From Caballeronia sp. SBC1 (GTDB lineage Bacteria > Pseudomonadota > Gammaproteobacteria > Burkholderiales > Burkholderiaceae), in contig NZ_CP049158.1 in NCBI RefSeq assembly GCF_011493005.1, positions 1,612,001 to 1,676,000 on the forward strand: a stretch of DNA of 64,000 nt, written 5' to 3'. A model generated the notes under the pieces. The model did no database searches, was not told the origin of the DNA, and saw only the letters and a list, made by a program, of their open reading frames with translations. Positions 52,895 to 62,783 of the stretch are shown here, piece by piece (position 1 is the stretch's first letter; every line of letters begins with the position of its first letter). The translations under genes were made by a program, and so were the position numbers.

Positions 52895-53569
52895 ATGCGA
52901 ATCGAAACATCATTCCTTTTCGACCTCGACGGGACGCTGGTCGACAGCGTGTATCAGCATGTTCTTGCATGGAAAGAAGCGCTCGATGCAGAAGGTATTG
53001 AGCTGTCGGTATGGCGCATCCATCGCAAGATCGGCATGAGCGGGGGCCTCTTCACGAACCAGTTGCTGCGCGAAACGCACGGGGAGATCAGTCCCGAGCG
53101 TGTAGAGCGTTTGCGCCGCACTCATGCGGAAGCGTATCAGCGGCTGCGTGCACAGGTTTGCCCGTTGCCCGGCGCACGCGAGTTGCTCGCCGCGCTCACG
53201 GACGCGGGTACGCGCTGGGCCATTGCGACCAGCGGCCGGATGGAAACGGCTGCTGTGAATCTGGAAGCGCTCGGGGTCGATCCGGCCAAGTCGGTGGTCG
53301 TCACGCGCGACGACGTGAAGTACGCCAAGCCGGACCCTGATCTCTTCATTGCAGCGGCGTCGCGTCTGGGCGTGTCGATCGAGCATTGCGTCGTGGTGGG
53401 TGACAGCATCTGGGACATGCTCGCTGCGCGGCGCTGCCGCTCGCTGGGCGTGGGGCTGCTGTCGGGCGGATACGGAATGGATGAACTTGAACGGGCCGGC
53501 GCATTGCGCGTGTATGAAGACCCCGCGGACTTGCTGTTGCATCTGGATGAAGTGGCTGCAAGACCTTAG
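52895..53569 (+). CDS. HAD superfamily hydrolase, phosphoglycolate phosphatase-like
   Basis: 224 aa. Catalytic loop FDLDGTLVDS (nucleophile D10 and acid D12), motif II near residue 110 (ATSGRM), Lys before PDPDLF (motif III) and GDSIWDMLAAR (motif IV). An alpha-helical C1 cap lies between motifs I and II (residues about 17-80). Dephosphorylates a small phosphorylated metabolite; which one is unknown. AAAGGA precedes the ATG. Not obviously part of the IclR regulon, from which it is separated by 110 bases. Confidence 0.88.
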   Translation: MRIETSFLFDLDGTLVDSVYQHVLAWKEALDAEGIELSVWRIHRKIGMSGGLFTNQLLRETHGEISPERVERLRRTHAEAYQRLRAQVCPLPGARELLAALTDAGTRWAIATSGRMETAAVNLEALGVDPAKSVVVTRDDVKYAKPDPDLFIAAASRLGVSIEHCVVVGDSIWDMLAARRCRSLGVGLLSGGYGMDELERAGALRVYEDPADLLLHLDEVAARP

Positions 53570-53661
53570 GCCTCGGGCCTTGAAGGCGAATCACTTCAGC
53601 GGCCATCGCAGCTGTGCTAGATTGCAGCCCAAAGACCTGTAACCCGCGACCAAAAATTAAA

Positions 53662-55239
53662 ATGAAAGCGTTGGCCAATAAAATTGACAGCTTTTTGCTG
53701 TTTGCATTCACCGGGGTACTACTTCTACTGCTCGCATCGTGCGCACCGGTCAGACCGGACGACCCTCATGCGGACAACCCGCCCGATCCATCGGCATTTG
53801 CCGACGCGCTCAGTCCACCAAGCGGCGTGCCCTGTCGCCTCGGGCGGCCGAAATACACCGCACTGCAACGGCAAATGGGCATACGCGGCAGCGTCCGGGT
53901 GACGTACGTGGTCAACACGGCGGGTCGAATCGACCTTGTCATTGTCGACAAGAGCAGCGGCAACCAGGAGCTCGACAACGCAGCCCGCGAAGCGATCGCA
54001 AAGGGCACGTGTGCCCCTTATGTTGTCGATGGTGTCGCGCACCGGGTTGTGCAGCACACGACCTTCAACTTCCAGCCCGCACCTCAAGCGCCGCCGCCGA
54101 GCCGGAGTGACGCTGCTGCAGGCATCAATCCATCGTCGGCCCCGGCAGCGCTTTACCGATCGCAACAGGCAGCCATCAATCCGGTTGCGCCGGCACAGGC
54201 TATACCGCCTGCGCCGCCGGCTAGCCCGCCGGTCCCCGCTTCATCAACGGGAAGCTTGTCGCTGGTCGAAGCAATCCAGGCCGCCAGCCTGCAAAAGCTG
54301 GGTATCGCACCCGACTCGCCCAAGGCTGCCACGGTCAAGCGCTGGAGCGAGCGCATGCGCACGGACCCCGACGTCAGCCGCTTCCTTGGGAACGGACCGA
54401 ACCATGCCAGCCTGCTCGCGCTCAACCCGGTGTTGCGCACGGAATTCTTCACCGAGGGCCTGCTCCGACTCTCGCCGGAAGAACGCAGCAAGCTGGCCGA
54501 ACTCGCATCGGACGCATTCGACAATGCGCCGCCCGATTGCGGCGGTATCAAGAGCGCACCGCTGGTGATGTCACGCTACATGTCGCTCGCGACCATGTCC
54601 AATGCCGATGTCGACACCTACTTCGGGATCACGTTCGCGATGCTGAAACAATCGGCATTGCAAACCCCGTTCGCTCAAGTGACGCAAGAACAGCGTGCGC
54701 AGGGGCAACTGGCTGTGGTGCACTCCTTGCAGGACCTGTTGAAGAATAATACCCAGGGCACACGCGACGTTGCCGCTGCGGTGGTCGATCCGACCGGCGT
54801 CACCGCCGAAGTCTGGTGCCGCAACGCTCGCGTCTATAACCGTGCGTTGCTCGCGACCCCGCAGCCCTTTCGCGACTGGTCGATTGTCGCTGCCAGCATT
54901 GATGCGAAGACCCGGTTAGCTTCAATTGCGCAGCCGCTCATGCCGGGCGCGAGCTCACCCGGCGCGCTACCTTCGAACGATTTTGTGACGCGGGTTCAAC
55001 AACGCATACGGCCCAACATTGTGTGGGCCGGTCCGACACTCGATCTGGAGACAGTCGTGAGCGTGCGATGCGCGCCGACCGGGACCTTGCTCTCCGTGGT
55101 CATTTCCCGTAGCAGCGGTAACGCGAGCTGGGATATGGCGGCTTTGCGGGCGATCCAGCGGTCTGATCCGATGCCGCTCGATACCGACGGGCGCACGCCG
55201 CCCATGTTTTCTATCACGTTGCGGCCAGCGGCCGGTTAG
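53662..55239 (+). CDS. Lipoprotein with two TonB C-terminal-like segments
   Basis: 525 aa from ATG 53662. Lipoprotein signal with lipobox LLLASC (Cys near residue 28), so membrane anchored. A TonB-C-like domain follows at about residues 65-140 (GIRGSVRVTYVVNTAGRIDLVIVDKSSGNQELDNAAREAI). Then comes a Pro/Ala-rich linker, a helical domain of unknown type (about 205-400), and a second TonB-C-like segment at the end (VVSVRCAPTGTLLSVVISRSSGN). No TonB membrane anchor or ExbB/D partner is present. It may bind peptidoglycan or another envelope protein; role unknown. Confidence 0.75.
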   Translation: MKALANKIDSFLLFAFTGVLLLLLASCAPVRPDDPHADNPPDPSAFADALSPPSGVPCRLGRPKYTALQRQMGIRGSVRVTYVVNTAGRIDLVIVDKSSGNQELDNAAREAIAKGTCAPYVVDGVAHRVVQHTTFNFQPAPQAPPPSRSDAAAGINPSSAPAALYRSQQAAINPVAPAQAIPPAPPASPPVPASSTGSLSLVEAIQAASLQKLGIAPDSPKAATVKRWSERMRTDPDVSRFLGNGPNHASLLALNPVLRTEFFTEGLLRLSPEERSKLAELASDAFDNAPPDCGGIKSAPLVMSRYMSLATMSNADVDTYFGITFAMLKQSALQTPFAQVTQEQRAQGQLAVVHSLQDLLKNNTQGTRDVAAAVVDPTGVTAEVWCRNARVYNRALLATPQPFRDWSIVAASIDAKTRLASIAQPLMPGASSPGALPSNDFVTRVQQRIRPNIVWAGPTLDLETVVSVRCAPTGTLLSVVISRSSGNASWDMAALRAIQRSDPMPLDTDGRTPPMFSITLRPAAG

Positions 55240-55475
55240 TTTTGGCGGCGATGAACGACTGCTGCCATGAGCTTATGCACGAGGTCAGGAGATCCCCGAC
55301 CTGCACTGGCAATACGTTATTGGCATCCAGTCAATCGTCGAGCCGCGTCTAAATAAAACTTCATGAATGCGCCGCCTTCGGGATAGGGCCGAGTCATTAA
55401 TCTGCATGAACCGGACAACAACGACGGTTCGTTGCCAGTCCGGTGACTCGCTAACCCTCGTTCCAGGAGAACACC

Positions 55476-55721
55476 ATGAAGACCTCAATGATCGCCCTCG
55501 CCTTTGCAGGATTGTTGGCCACCGGCTCCGCATTCGCGGCACAGAGCGCACCGCCGACGCAGACAGGCCAGACCAACATCCAGGTCGCCGGTCAATGGGT
55601 TCCGCCGTATGGACAAGCCGTCGCACCGAAGACACGTGCACAGGTCTATCAAGAGCTCGTACACGCAGAGCAGGATGGCCAGCTTGCGTATCTGAACTCC
55701 ACGCTTTATTCGCATGGCTAA
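55476..55721 (+). CDS. DUF4148 family small exported protein
   Basis: 81 aa. Signal peptide MKTSMIALAFAGLLATGSAFA, mature form beginning AQSAPPTQ. The conserved KTRAQVYQELVHAEQDGQLAYLNSTLY segment defines DUF4148, a family very common in Burkholderia and often present in many copies. Probably periplasmic; role unknown. A good AGGAG site lies seven bases before the ATG. Confidence 0.85.
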   Translation: MKTSMIALAFAGLLATGSAFAAQSAPPTQTGQTNIQVAGQWVPPYGQAVAPKTRAQVYQELVHAEQDGQLAYLNSTLYSHG

Positions 55722-55747
55722 GCAGATCTTCAACGCGCGCTGACCAA

Positions 55748-57151
55748 TCAAACGCTATAGGCGAGCCGCAATCCGCCCCAGTGACGGCCTGCGACCATGA
55801 TCGGTGCGGACACGTCTTTCATCAGCGCATATTCCCCGGCGCCCATATCGCGCCGATATGTCTGCAACAAGAACGGCTTGGTGTGTGACCCCGAAGCCAG
55901 GCCAGTGCGGTCATTGAAGATGCGCCGGTTGCGCGAATGGGCGGCGTTCCAGGCAGGATCGGAGCCTTGTGATTGCGAAAACTTCTTGTTGTGCGTGGGC
56001 AAGTAGCCCTTGGTATCGACGGCTGCACAGAACACCACGCGCTGATCCAGCGCCAGCAAGGGCTCCTGTATTTCCGGCAGGATGCGATCGGCAAGCTGGA
56101 TATAGCGGGTCGTGAATTGCTCGGGATTGGTACCGGCAATCGGGTTATATGCATGATCGAAAAGGTCAGCCGCCGTGATCTCGCCGCGCGAAATGGCCTG
56201 CTCGAACGCCCGCCCGATCTTCTGCGCGGCGGTCATGACCGCGTCTATAAACCGCGTATCGGGTGTCTCTATCCCCGCTTCCGCCGTCAGCTCGATCAAG
56301 GTTTCGGACACGCCCAACAGCTTGCTCAACTGATCGCGCGCCTTCGTGAAGCTGCCGCTTGACTGCTCGACGCCTGCGACCATCTCGGAGACTTGAGACG
56401 CAAGCCCGCTGCATTGCTGATCAATCGCTTCGGTTTGCGAAGCGATTTGCTCCGCTTCAACACTCAACTCAGTGATCGCTTTGCCCGTCGCCGACACAAC
56501 ATCGCCGATCGCATGCGTACCCTCTTTGACTCGCTGTGCACGCACCGCGCTCGCCGAACCTTCGGCCATCAGCAGGTCGGCCTGACCCGACAGCCTGGTG
56601 AGCGTTGTCCCGATCTCCGACGTGGCCTGCGCGGTCTTGGCGGACAACGCCTTCACTTCAGCAGCGACCACGGCAAAGCTCTTCCCGGACTCGCCCGCGC
56701 GGGCGGCTTCTATTGCAGCGTTCAAGGCCAGTAGATTAGTCTGGCGCGCAATGATCGAAATTTCTTCGGAGATCTTGCTGACGTCGCTCAATGACTCTCG
56801 CAAGGTCTCGATCTCCGCCGCCATCACCGAGACGCTGTCCACCAGACCATGGATGTCTGCCAGTGACACCCTGACCGTCTCCTGGGACTGGCTGACGTCG
56901 GACGCCGCCTGATCTGCCACGATACGCATCTGACGCGCTGCCGCGGCAATCCGCTGATTGCCTTCCATGGTCGACAATGCGGAACGCTGCAAGCCATGGC
57001 ACAAATCCGCCTGACGGGTAGCGCGGGCCGCCACCTCCTCGACGTGCCCCGATACATCGCATATCTCTATACCCAGCTTGCCCGCATGCTCGGCGATCTT
57101 GGCGACCACCGCCAGCGTGCGCCCACGTTGCCCGAATCCGAAACCCGTCAT
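55748..57151 (-). CDS. Cytosolic methyl-accepting chemotaxis protein with C-terminal sensor
   Basis: 467 aa from ATG 57151; a longer frame upstream was rejected. No membrane segments. The signalling hairpin with the conserved tip [42 protein letters not shown] lies at about residues 130-175. The C-terminal third (about 350-467: [29 protein letters not shown] and [22 protein letters not shown]) looks like a Cache-type ligand-binding domain. This is the reverse of the usual order. It probably senses an internal or redox-linked signal and feeds CheA. Confidence 0.88.
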   Translation of the reverse strand: MTGFGFGQRGRTLAVVAKIAEHAGKLGIEICDVSGHVEEVAARATRQADLCHGLQRSALSTMEGNQRIAAAARQMRIVADQAASDVSQSQETVRVSLADIHGLVDSVSVMAAEIETLRESLSDVSKISEEISIIARQTNLLALNAAIEAARAGESGKSFAVVAAEVKALSAKTAQATSEIGTTLTRLSGQADLLMAEGSASAVRAQRVKEGTHAIGDVVSATGKAITELSVEAEQIASQTEAIDQQCSGLASQVSEMVAGVEQSSGSFTKARDQLSKLLGVSETLIELTAEAGIETPDTRFIDAVMTAAQKIGRAFEQAISRGEITAADLFDHAYNPIAGTNPEQFTTRYIQLADRILPEIQEPLLALDQRVVFCAAVDTKGYLPTHNKKFSQSQGSDPAWNAAHSRNRRIFNDRTGLASGSHTKPFLLQTYRRDMGAGEYALMKDVSAPIMVAGRHWGGLRLAYSV

Positions 57152-57381
57152 CCCGTGCCCCCGGTGTTTTAATTTGCGTGGAACTCCCCGGTTGCGTCTC
57201 GACATGCCGGGGTTCGTCGAATTCCGCGTGACGTCCCTCGGTATATCGTCCGATTGAAGGAAAAACTAAAGGGGCGCGAGGCGACGGATGCGATACATCG
57301 GGTTTGCCCTGCGTCAGGCGCGGCATGCGGCCAGTGCGGATCACGTAAAAACGACCCGCAGGCCCCCCGGGGCTCCGGGAT

Positions 57382-58044
57382 TCAATCGCGATCGACAGGC
57401 GCACCCAACGGAAACAGCGGCCGATACGGCCGCGCCTCGTCAACCGCACGCGCGAATGACGGGCGCGCCAGCAGTCGTTGCCGGTACGCAATCACGTGCG
57501 GGAACGACGCGTCAATTCTATGCGTCCAGTCCGCATAAAACAGGAACGGCGCAGCGCCGCAATCGGCCAGGCTGAAGTGAGCGCCTGCTGCCCACTCACG
57601 CTCGGCCATGACGGCATCGAGCCAGCCGTAGGCGGTCTCGAGCATCGCGCGGGCATCGGCAACGCCTCGCGGGTCCCGTTCCGTTTGCGGCCGCAGGCTG
57701 TCGCCCACGATCTTCTGCTGCGGGGTCGAAATGTAATTGTCGAAGAAGCGATCCATGCTGCGCACTTCCATTGCGCTGCGAGCATCTTCAGGCAGCAGCG
57801 GCACGGGGCCCGGATGATACAACCCAAGGTGCTCGATGATGATGCTCGCCTCGACCACGGTGCGGCCGGCATCCACGAGCACGGGGAAGCGCTTCATTGG
57901 CCAGAGCGCCGTCAGCTCCTCCATCACCTGCGGGTTCTCATGCGACAACGCGCGCCACTCGAACGGCGTGTCGTTCTCGTACAGCGCGACCAGCACCTTC
58001 TGGCAGTACGACGAAAAAGGATGGGCGTAGAGTTTCAATGTCAT
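57382..58044 (-). CDS. Glutathione S-transferase family protein
   Basis: 220 aa from ATG 58044 (AGGTGA upstream). Thioredoxin-fold N-domain (residues 1-80) with YAHPFSSYCQKVLVALYEND and the glutathione-binding VVEASIIIEHL, then an all-helical C-domain (about 90-210). Conjugates or dehalogenates electrophiles, or acts as a glutathione-dependent isomerase. The substrate is unknown. No neighbouring gene suggests a pathway. Confidence 0.88.
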   Translation of the reverse strand: MTLKLYAHPFSSYCQKVLVALYENDTPFEWRALSHENPQVMEELTALWPMKRFPVLVDAGRTVVEASIIIEHLGLYHPGPVPLLPEDARSAMEVRSMDRFFDNYISTPQQKIVGDSLRPQTERDPRGVADARAMLETAYGWLDAVMAEREWAAGAHFSLADCGAAPFLFYADWTHRIDASFPHVIAYRQRLLARPSFARAVDEARPYRPLFPLGAPVDRD

Positions 58045-58190
58045 CGGATCACCTCGGGTTGAGAAAGACTGCTTTCCCTGACGACGAACGAGGCTGTCGA
58101 AAATCGACATCCATCCTCAAGCATTTCATAAACGCTGCCACGGTGAGCGTTTTCTTTACAAAACCGTTTCGGAAGCGGGCAATATTTGCT

Positions 58191-60341
58191 TCATCCTTGC
58201 GGCGAAGGAGCCCGGCTCGAGAATGCCGCGATGCACGCCAGCCGCACCCGCTCGACAGCCGTGGACCAGCTCTCATCGGCCGCTTGCCGGAACAGGCGCA
58301 GCGTCTGCGGATACCACGGAGAATCATCACGCTCGCGCATCCAGCGCCAGTCGATGTCCTCTCGCGGCAGCAACACCCAGCACGGCTTGCCCAGCGACGC
58401 AGCAATGTGCGCTGCGGCGGTGTCCACGCAGATCAACAGATCGAGCTCGCCGATGATGGCGGCGGTATCGGCGAAATCGCGCAGGTCTGTGCCGAGGTGC
58501 AGCAGCGGGAGACCTGCGGGCGGCGACTGCCCCTCTTCTTCTCCCTGCCCTTTTTGCAGGCTCACGAAGCTGACCCCGGACACGCTCCAGAGAGGCGCAA
58601 ACGTTGCAAGCGACGGCAGCGAACGGTTGGCATCGTTGTGATGTTTGGGATTGCCCTTCCAGACCAGGCCGACTTTGCGGCCCGGTGGAAGCGTCGCCAG
58701 CCGCGTGCGCCAGTGTTCGACGAGCAAGGGGTCGGGCGTCAGGCGGATGGGATCGGGAATGGTGTCCGGGGTCGTGCGCAGATGCAGCGGCGCGCTCATC
58801 GGACTCGCCCAATAATCGTACTCGTGCGCCCGGCCTTGCGCGGCCTCGTGGTCGAGGACCGCATCGACGCCTTCCACAGCCGCGAATAGCCGATGCAGCG
58901 CAGGGGCGCAGGCAAATGCGACATGGCTCGCGCCCTGTGCCTTGAGCTGAGGCAAGTAGCGGCCGAACTGGACCATGTCGCCAAGACCATCTTCCTGCCA
59001 GAGCAGAAGCGACTTGCCCGCAAGCGCTTCACCTCGCCAGCGTGGACACTTCAGCCACGACTGAGTCTGGTGATGAATAAATCCCAGCTGCTCATAACGG
59101 GAGTCGTAGAGCCGCCATCCCTCTTCGAATTCGCCCATGCTGAGCAGCAGCGTTGAAAGACTGACTTTTGCATCGTGATAGTCGGCGCGGATCGCCAGTG
59201 CTCGCCGGAAGGCTGCCTCTGCGTCGGTCAGATGGCCAAGCTCCTCCAGCACGTTGCCAAGGTTGTGGTGCCCCTCGGCGAGATCGGGTCGAAGAGCAAG
59301 CGCTCGCCGGTACGCCGCAACGGCGTCAGCCGGGCGATGCAGCGCCCACAGCACATTGCCCAGGTTGTTATGGGCTTCAACAATATCCGGTCGGATCAGC
59401 AACGCTTGGCCGTAAGCCGCCTCGGCCTCGGGCAGCCGGTCAAGCGCCTGCAGCACGATGCCCAGGTTGTAGTGGGCTTCCGCATAGTCGGGCCGGACTG
59501 CAAGCGCCTGCCGGTAAGACACTTCCGCTTCGGGAAGGCGCTTGAAGGCGACCATCAAGGCGCCCAGGTTAAGGTGAGCTTCAGCGAAATCCGGGCGGAT
59601 AGTCAGCGCCATCCGGCAAGCCAGCTCGGCCTCGGGCAGGCGGCCTAGTTCCTTAAGCACGTTTGCCAGGTTGTTGAGCGCATCGGCGTATTGAGGCCGG
59701 AGAACCAGCGCCTGCCGGTACGCCGCCTCGGCTTCCGGCAGGCGGGCGAGTTCCTTCAGCACGTTGCCCAGATTGTTGAAAGCCCCTGCATCGGGAGATA
59801 GAACCAATGCCTGCCGGTAGGCCCTCTCCGCTTCGTGCCAACGGCGCATGTCATAGAGCACGATGCCCAGGTTGTAATGCGCCTGCGCATAGTCCGCACG
59901 GATTGCAAGCGCTTGCCGGTACGCCGTCTCGGCGTCACGCAGGCGCCCGAGATCGTAGAGCACCGCGCCCAAATTGTTGCTGGCCTCTGCAAGGTCCGGG
60001 CGAATGCCCAGCAATTGCCGGTAGATAACCTCCGCCTCCACCAGAGAGCCCAGTCCCTTGAGCAACATGCCGAGATTGTTGTAAGCATCGATGAAATCGG
60101 GCTTGGCCTCGATAGCCTGCCGCCAATATGCTTGCGCGTCCGCCGGTTGGCCCAGGCCTAACGAACAGACCGCCGCTAAATTCAAGGCCTCCGCCAGCGC
60201 AGTTCCCGTCAAGGCCGGATGCGGTTCGAGCATCGGTTTGACGGTCGACAACGCTTGCGCATAGTGTCCGGCCAGGCATAGCGAAGCAGCCGACTGATGC
60301 CAGTCCGCAATGGGAGGCGCGATTGTTGGGACAGATGTCAT
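58191..60341 (-). CDS. TPR-repeat protein with glycosyltransferase-like C-domain
   Basis: 716 aa from ATG 60341; a GTG start 20 codons earlier is possible and the ribosome site is poor in either case. About ten tandem TPRs (residues about 66-395) of the form AEAAYRQALxxxPDYAEAHxNLGxVLxxLGRLPE. The C-terminal domain (about 400-710) has the KVGLVWKGNPKHHND, FVSLQKG and DLLICVDTAAAHIAASLGKPCWVLLP motifs of GT9/heptosyltransferase-like enzymes. Such proteins often glycosylate flagellin, pili or surface polymers. The acceptor is unknown. Confidence 0.85.
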   Translation of the reverse strand: MTSVPTIAPPIADWHQSAASLCLAGHYAQALSTVKPMLEPHPALTGTALAEALNLAAVCSLGLGQPADAQAYWRQAIEAKPDFIDAYNNLGMLLKGLGSLVEAEVIYRQLLGIRPDLAEASNNLGAVLYDLGRLRDAETAYRQALAIRADYAQAHYNLGIVLYDMRRWHEAERAYRQALVLSPDAGAFNNLGNVLKELARLPEAEAAYRQALVLRPQYADALNNLANVLKELGRLPEAELACRMALTIRPDFAEAHLNLGALMVAFKRLPEAEVSYRQALAVRPDYAEAHYNLGIVLQALDRLPEAEAAYGQALLIRPDIVEAHNNLGNVLWALHRPADAVAAYRRALALRPDLAEGHHNLGNVLEELGHLTDAEAAFRRALAIRADYHDAKVSLSTLLLSMGEFEEGWRLYDSRYEQLGFIHHQTQSWLKCPRWRGEALAGKSLLLWQEDGLGDMVQFGRYLPQLKAQGASHVAFACAPALHRLFAAVEGVDAVLDHEAAQGRAHEYDYWASPMSAPLHLRTTPDTIPDPIRLTPDPLLVEHWRTRLATLPPGRKVGLVWKGNPKHHNDANRSLPSLATFAPLWSVSGVSFVSLQKGQGEEEGQSPPAGLPLLHLGTDLRDFADTAAIIGELDLLICVDTAAAHIAASLGKPCWVLLPREDIDWRWMRERDDSPWYPQTLRLFRQAADESWSTAVERVRLACIAAFSSRAPSPQG
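59157..60146 (-). repeat. Tandem TPR coding repeats, unit about 102 bases
   Basis: About ten consecutive 34-codon units inside the glycosyltransferase gene, with strongly conserved bases at the GCCGCCTCGGCCTCGGGCAG-type segment and at the NNLGNVL codons. They explain internal sequence similarity here; not a mobile or CRISPR repeat. Confidence 0.85.
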
Positions 60342-60771
60342 GAATAGGTTTTCGAAGCTTGGATCAGCAGATTCTGGTCGGGTGCGATCACTCCGCGCCA
60401 CGTGGCATGAAACTGATGCGCCGTGGTTCGAACGTCTGCGCGAAAAGGGAAACGCGCATCACGAAGGTTACGATAGTTGTTATGGACGTGACGGCGGGAA
60501 ATGAGCGCATTGCCGCACGCTATTCGAAGGATGGGGACGCTAAAGAGCGTTTCGACAGCGTTGGCGATCTACCGCAATAGCGTCTGGTCAGCTGTAAAAA
60601 GGCTTGGTGAATCGCCACCGCTGTATTCAGCTTGGCTGAATCGAAGCTTACAAATAGGCCTGAGGATTCTTCAACACAGCCCAATGCACGCGATCTCGTT
60701 CGCCCTTCAAGAGCGGTGATCTACCCTTAAAGAGAACGCACTGGCATTGGGCCGCTCACTACACTTGTCGC
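60342..60771. other. Intergenic region with no recognised gene
   Basis: 430 bases between the TPR glycosyltransferase start and the SDR stop. Several short plus-strand frames exist (for example 60501-60719) without a ribosome site or family resemblance. It must contain the glycosyltransferase promoter. No clear terminator or repeat was seen. Confidence 0.5.
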
Positions 60772-61587
60772 TTAGCGCTGCGTACCGCTCGTTACGCCAT
60801 AACGTGCCGCGGGCAGCCGATGCGAAAGGTTAGGCGCCAATGCCTGGCGAGCGGCCTCGAACGCGTTCCAGTCGGCCGCTTCCGGTAGCGAGGGAATCGT
60901 TACCAACTCCCCTTGGTCGAGGCCCGCGAGCGCTGCGTCCACCATGTCCTCGGACGTCATCACAATCCCTTCGGGCAGATAGCTCACCGGCGTGCCCGCG
61001 ATGTCCCAGAACTCCGTGCTGGTTGCGCCGGGCAACACGGCCTGGACCCGCACTCCCTTCGCGCCGAGTTCGTGGTGCAGCGACTGGGTCAATGCGAGCA
61101 CATACGCCTTGCTGCCGCCGTACACACCGTTCAGCGTCTCCGGCGACACAGCGACAATCGATGCAATGTTCACGATCGTTCCGCCGCCACGTGCGACAAA
61201 ACCCGGTACGACCGCCTTCGTCAAATGCGTGAGCGCGATCACATTGAGCGTGATCATCGCGTCCATTTTGTCGATGTCCGAATCTACGAGCGACGCGGTC
61301 GCGCCCACGCCGGCATTGTTCACAAGCATCGTGATGCTGGAGTCATTACGCAGGACGTCTTCAACCTTTCGCACGCCTTGGGGCGTCCCCAAATCCGCGA
61401 CGACAACCTCGAAATTTCGTCCAGTGGACGTTGTCAGCTCCGTTGCCAGCGCGTTCAAACGGTCGCGATTGCGTGCCACCAGGATGACGTCATAACCCCG
61501 TTCGGCCAGCCGCTTCGCGTAGATCGCGCCAATGCCGGTTGAAGCGCCCGTCACGAGGGCCGTGCCTTTGTTCGCTACATTGCTCAT
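60772..61587 (-). CDS. Short-chain dehydrogenase/reductase (SDR)
   Basis: 271 aa from ATG 61587 (GGAGAACGGAA upstream). Classical SDR: TGASTGIG cofactor loop at about residues 13-20, NNAG at about 90, catalytic Ser in NIASIVAVS, and Y-x-x-x-K as YGGSKAY. NAD(P)H-dependent oxidoreductase for an unknown alcohol, ketone or fatty acyl substrate. Divergent from the GlxA-type regulator gene across about 146 bases containing an inverted repeat, so probably its target. Confidence 0.9.
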   Translation of the reverse strand: MSNVANKGTALVTGASTGIGAIYAKRLAERGYDVILVARNRDRLNALATELTTSTGRNFEVVVADLGTPQGVRKVEDVLRNDSSITMLVNNAGVGATASLVDSDIDKMDAMITLNVIALTHLTKAVVPGFVARGGGTIVNIASIVAVSPETLNGVYGGSKAYVLALTQSLHHELGAKGVRVQAVLPGATSTEFWDIAGTPVSYLPEGIVMTSEDMVDAALAGLDQGELVTIPSLPEAADWNAFEAARQALAPNLSHRLPAARYGVTSGTQR

Positions 61588-61661
61588 TTCCGTTCTCCAG
61601 TTTTTCAAGTGTTCCAGCAGATACGCCGGTGTGTGAACGGAATAGTAGAAGTGTGCGATCA

Positions 61662-61696
61662 TGTCCTCAATGACATATATGCAACTTTTTAGGACA
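61662..61696. promoter_or_regulatory. Possible operator in the SDR/GlxA gap
   Basis: Inverted hexamers TGTCCT (61662-61667) and AGGACA (61691-61696) 23 bases apart flank an AT-rich stretch between the divergent genes. Weak evidence; likely read by the AraC-type regulator if real. Confidence 0.3.
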
Positions 61697-61733
61697 TCGC
61701 CCGAGATCCCGTTCCCGACCCGCAGGAGGCCAT

Positions 61734-62675
61734 ATGAAAACGATCGGAATCATTGTTTATCCGGACTTTCAAGTGCTGGGGCTGGCGGTCTCGACCGTGT
61801 TCGAATTTGCCAACGCAACGGTGGAAGAACCCGCCTACGAGGTGCGGTTGTTATCGGAACACGGCGGCTCCGTGCGCTCTTCGCTAGGCTTCGGCATTGA
61901 GACCGCGAGTTTCAAGGGCAGCGAATTCCACACTCTGATCGTCACCGGCGACAACACGGGCACCCCGCATTCGGCCGGCGTGGCCGCATTTCTTCGCGAC
62001 GCGCTGAAGACATCCCAACGCATCGCAGCGACCTGCACCGGCGCGTTTGTGCTGGCCGAGGCGGGCTTGCTGGACGGCCGCCGCGCTACCACGCACTGGT
62101 ACTACGCGCGGGCCCTTCAGCGCGCGTATCCGCAGGTCAAGATGGAGGAGGACCGGATTTTCATTGTCGACGGCCCGATCTGGACGTCCGCCGGTGCAAG
62201 TGCCGGGATCGACCTTGCGCTGGCGCTCGTCGAGAAAGACCTGGGCCGCGAAACGGCGCGGCTCGTGGCGAAAAAACTGGTGGTCTATCATCGTCGCGCT
62301 GGCGGCCAGTCGCAGTACTCCGCGCTGCTCGAACTCGACGCGAAATCGGATCGGGTGCAGACCGCGCTGGCCTATGCAAAGTCCAACCTGACAGCGAAGC
62401 TGTCGATAGAAGAGCTGGCGGAGGTTGCCCACCTCAGCCCGCGCCAGTTCAGCCGGGTCTTCACCGACGAGACTGGACAGTCGCCCGCCCGGGCCATAGA
62501 AAATCTACGCGTGGAGGCTGCTCGCCTGATGATGGAAGCGGGACGGCATTCGGTCGATGTGGTCGCACGCGAGAGTGGTTTCGGCGATCGCGAACGGATG
62601 CGGCGCGCGTTCCTGCGTGCGTTTGGACAATCGCCGCAAGCAATGCGACGGATGACGGAGTCACAGTTGATTTGA
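61734..62675 (+). CDS. GlxA family transcriptional regulator (DJ-1/PfpI plus AraC HTH)
   Basis: 313 aa. N-terminal DJ-1/PfpI (GATase1-like) domain at about residues 1-190 with the nucleophile-elbow AATCTGAFVLAEAGLL, and two C-terminal AraC helix-turn-helices (about 215-310: SIEELAEVAHLSPRQFSRVF and VDVVARESGFGDRERMRRAFLRAFGQSP). The DJ-1 part is thought to sense ligand. CAGGAGG lies before the ATG. Divergent from the SDR gene, its probable target. Confidence 0.93.
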   Translation: MKTIGIIVYPDFQVLGLAVSTVFEFANATVEEPAYEVRLLSEHGGSVRSSLGFGIETASFKGSEFHTLIVTGDNTGTPHSAGVAAFLRDALKTSQRIAATCTGAFVLAEAGLLDGRRATTHWYYARALQRAYPQVKMEEDRIFIVDGPIWTSAGASAGIDLALALVEKDLGRETARLVAKKLVVYHRRAGGQSQYSALLELDAKSDRVQTALAYAKSNLTAKLSIEELAEVAHLSPRQFSRVFTDETGQSPARAIENLRVEAARLMMEAGRHSVDVVARESGFGDRERMRRAFLRAFGQSPQAMRRMTESQLI

Positions 62676-62783
62676 TGAACGGCCGGTTTTGCGCGGCAGG
62701 CGGTTCATGTCCGGGCTAAGTCCCCGTTAAACACGCTTGCTGAATCAACAAGGGCTGACCGCGTCTTTGTGCTCAGGCCGCAG

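Noticed and set aside
59157..60146. Possible CRISPR or minisatellite from regular repeats
   Set aside because: The 102-base period is in frame and encodes 34-residue TPRs; there are no constant repeats with unique spacers.
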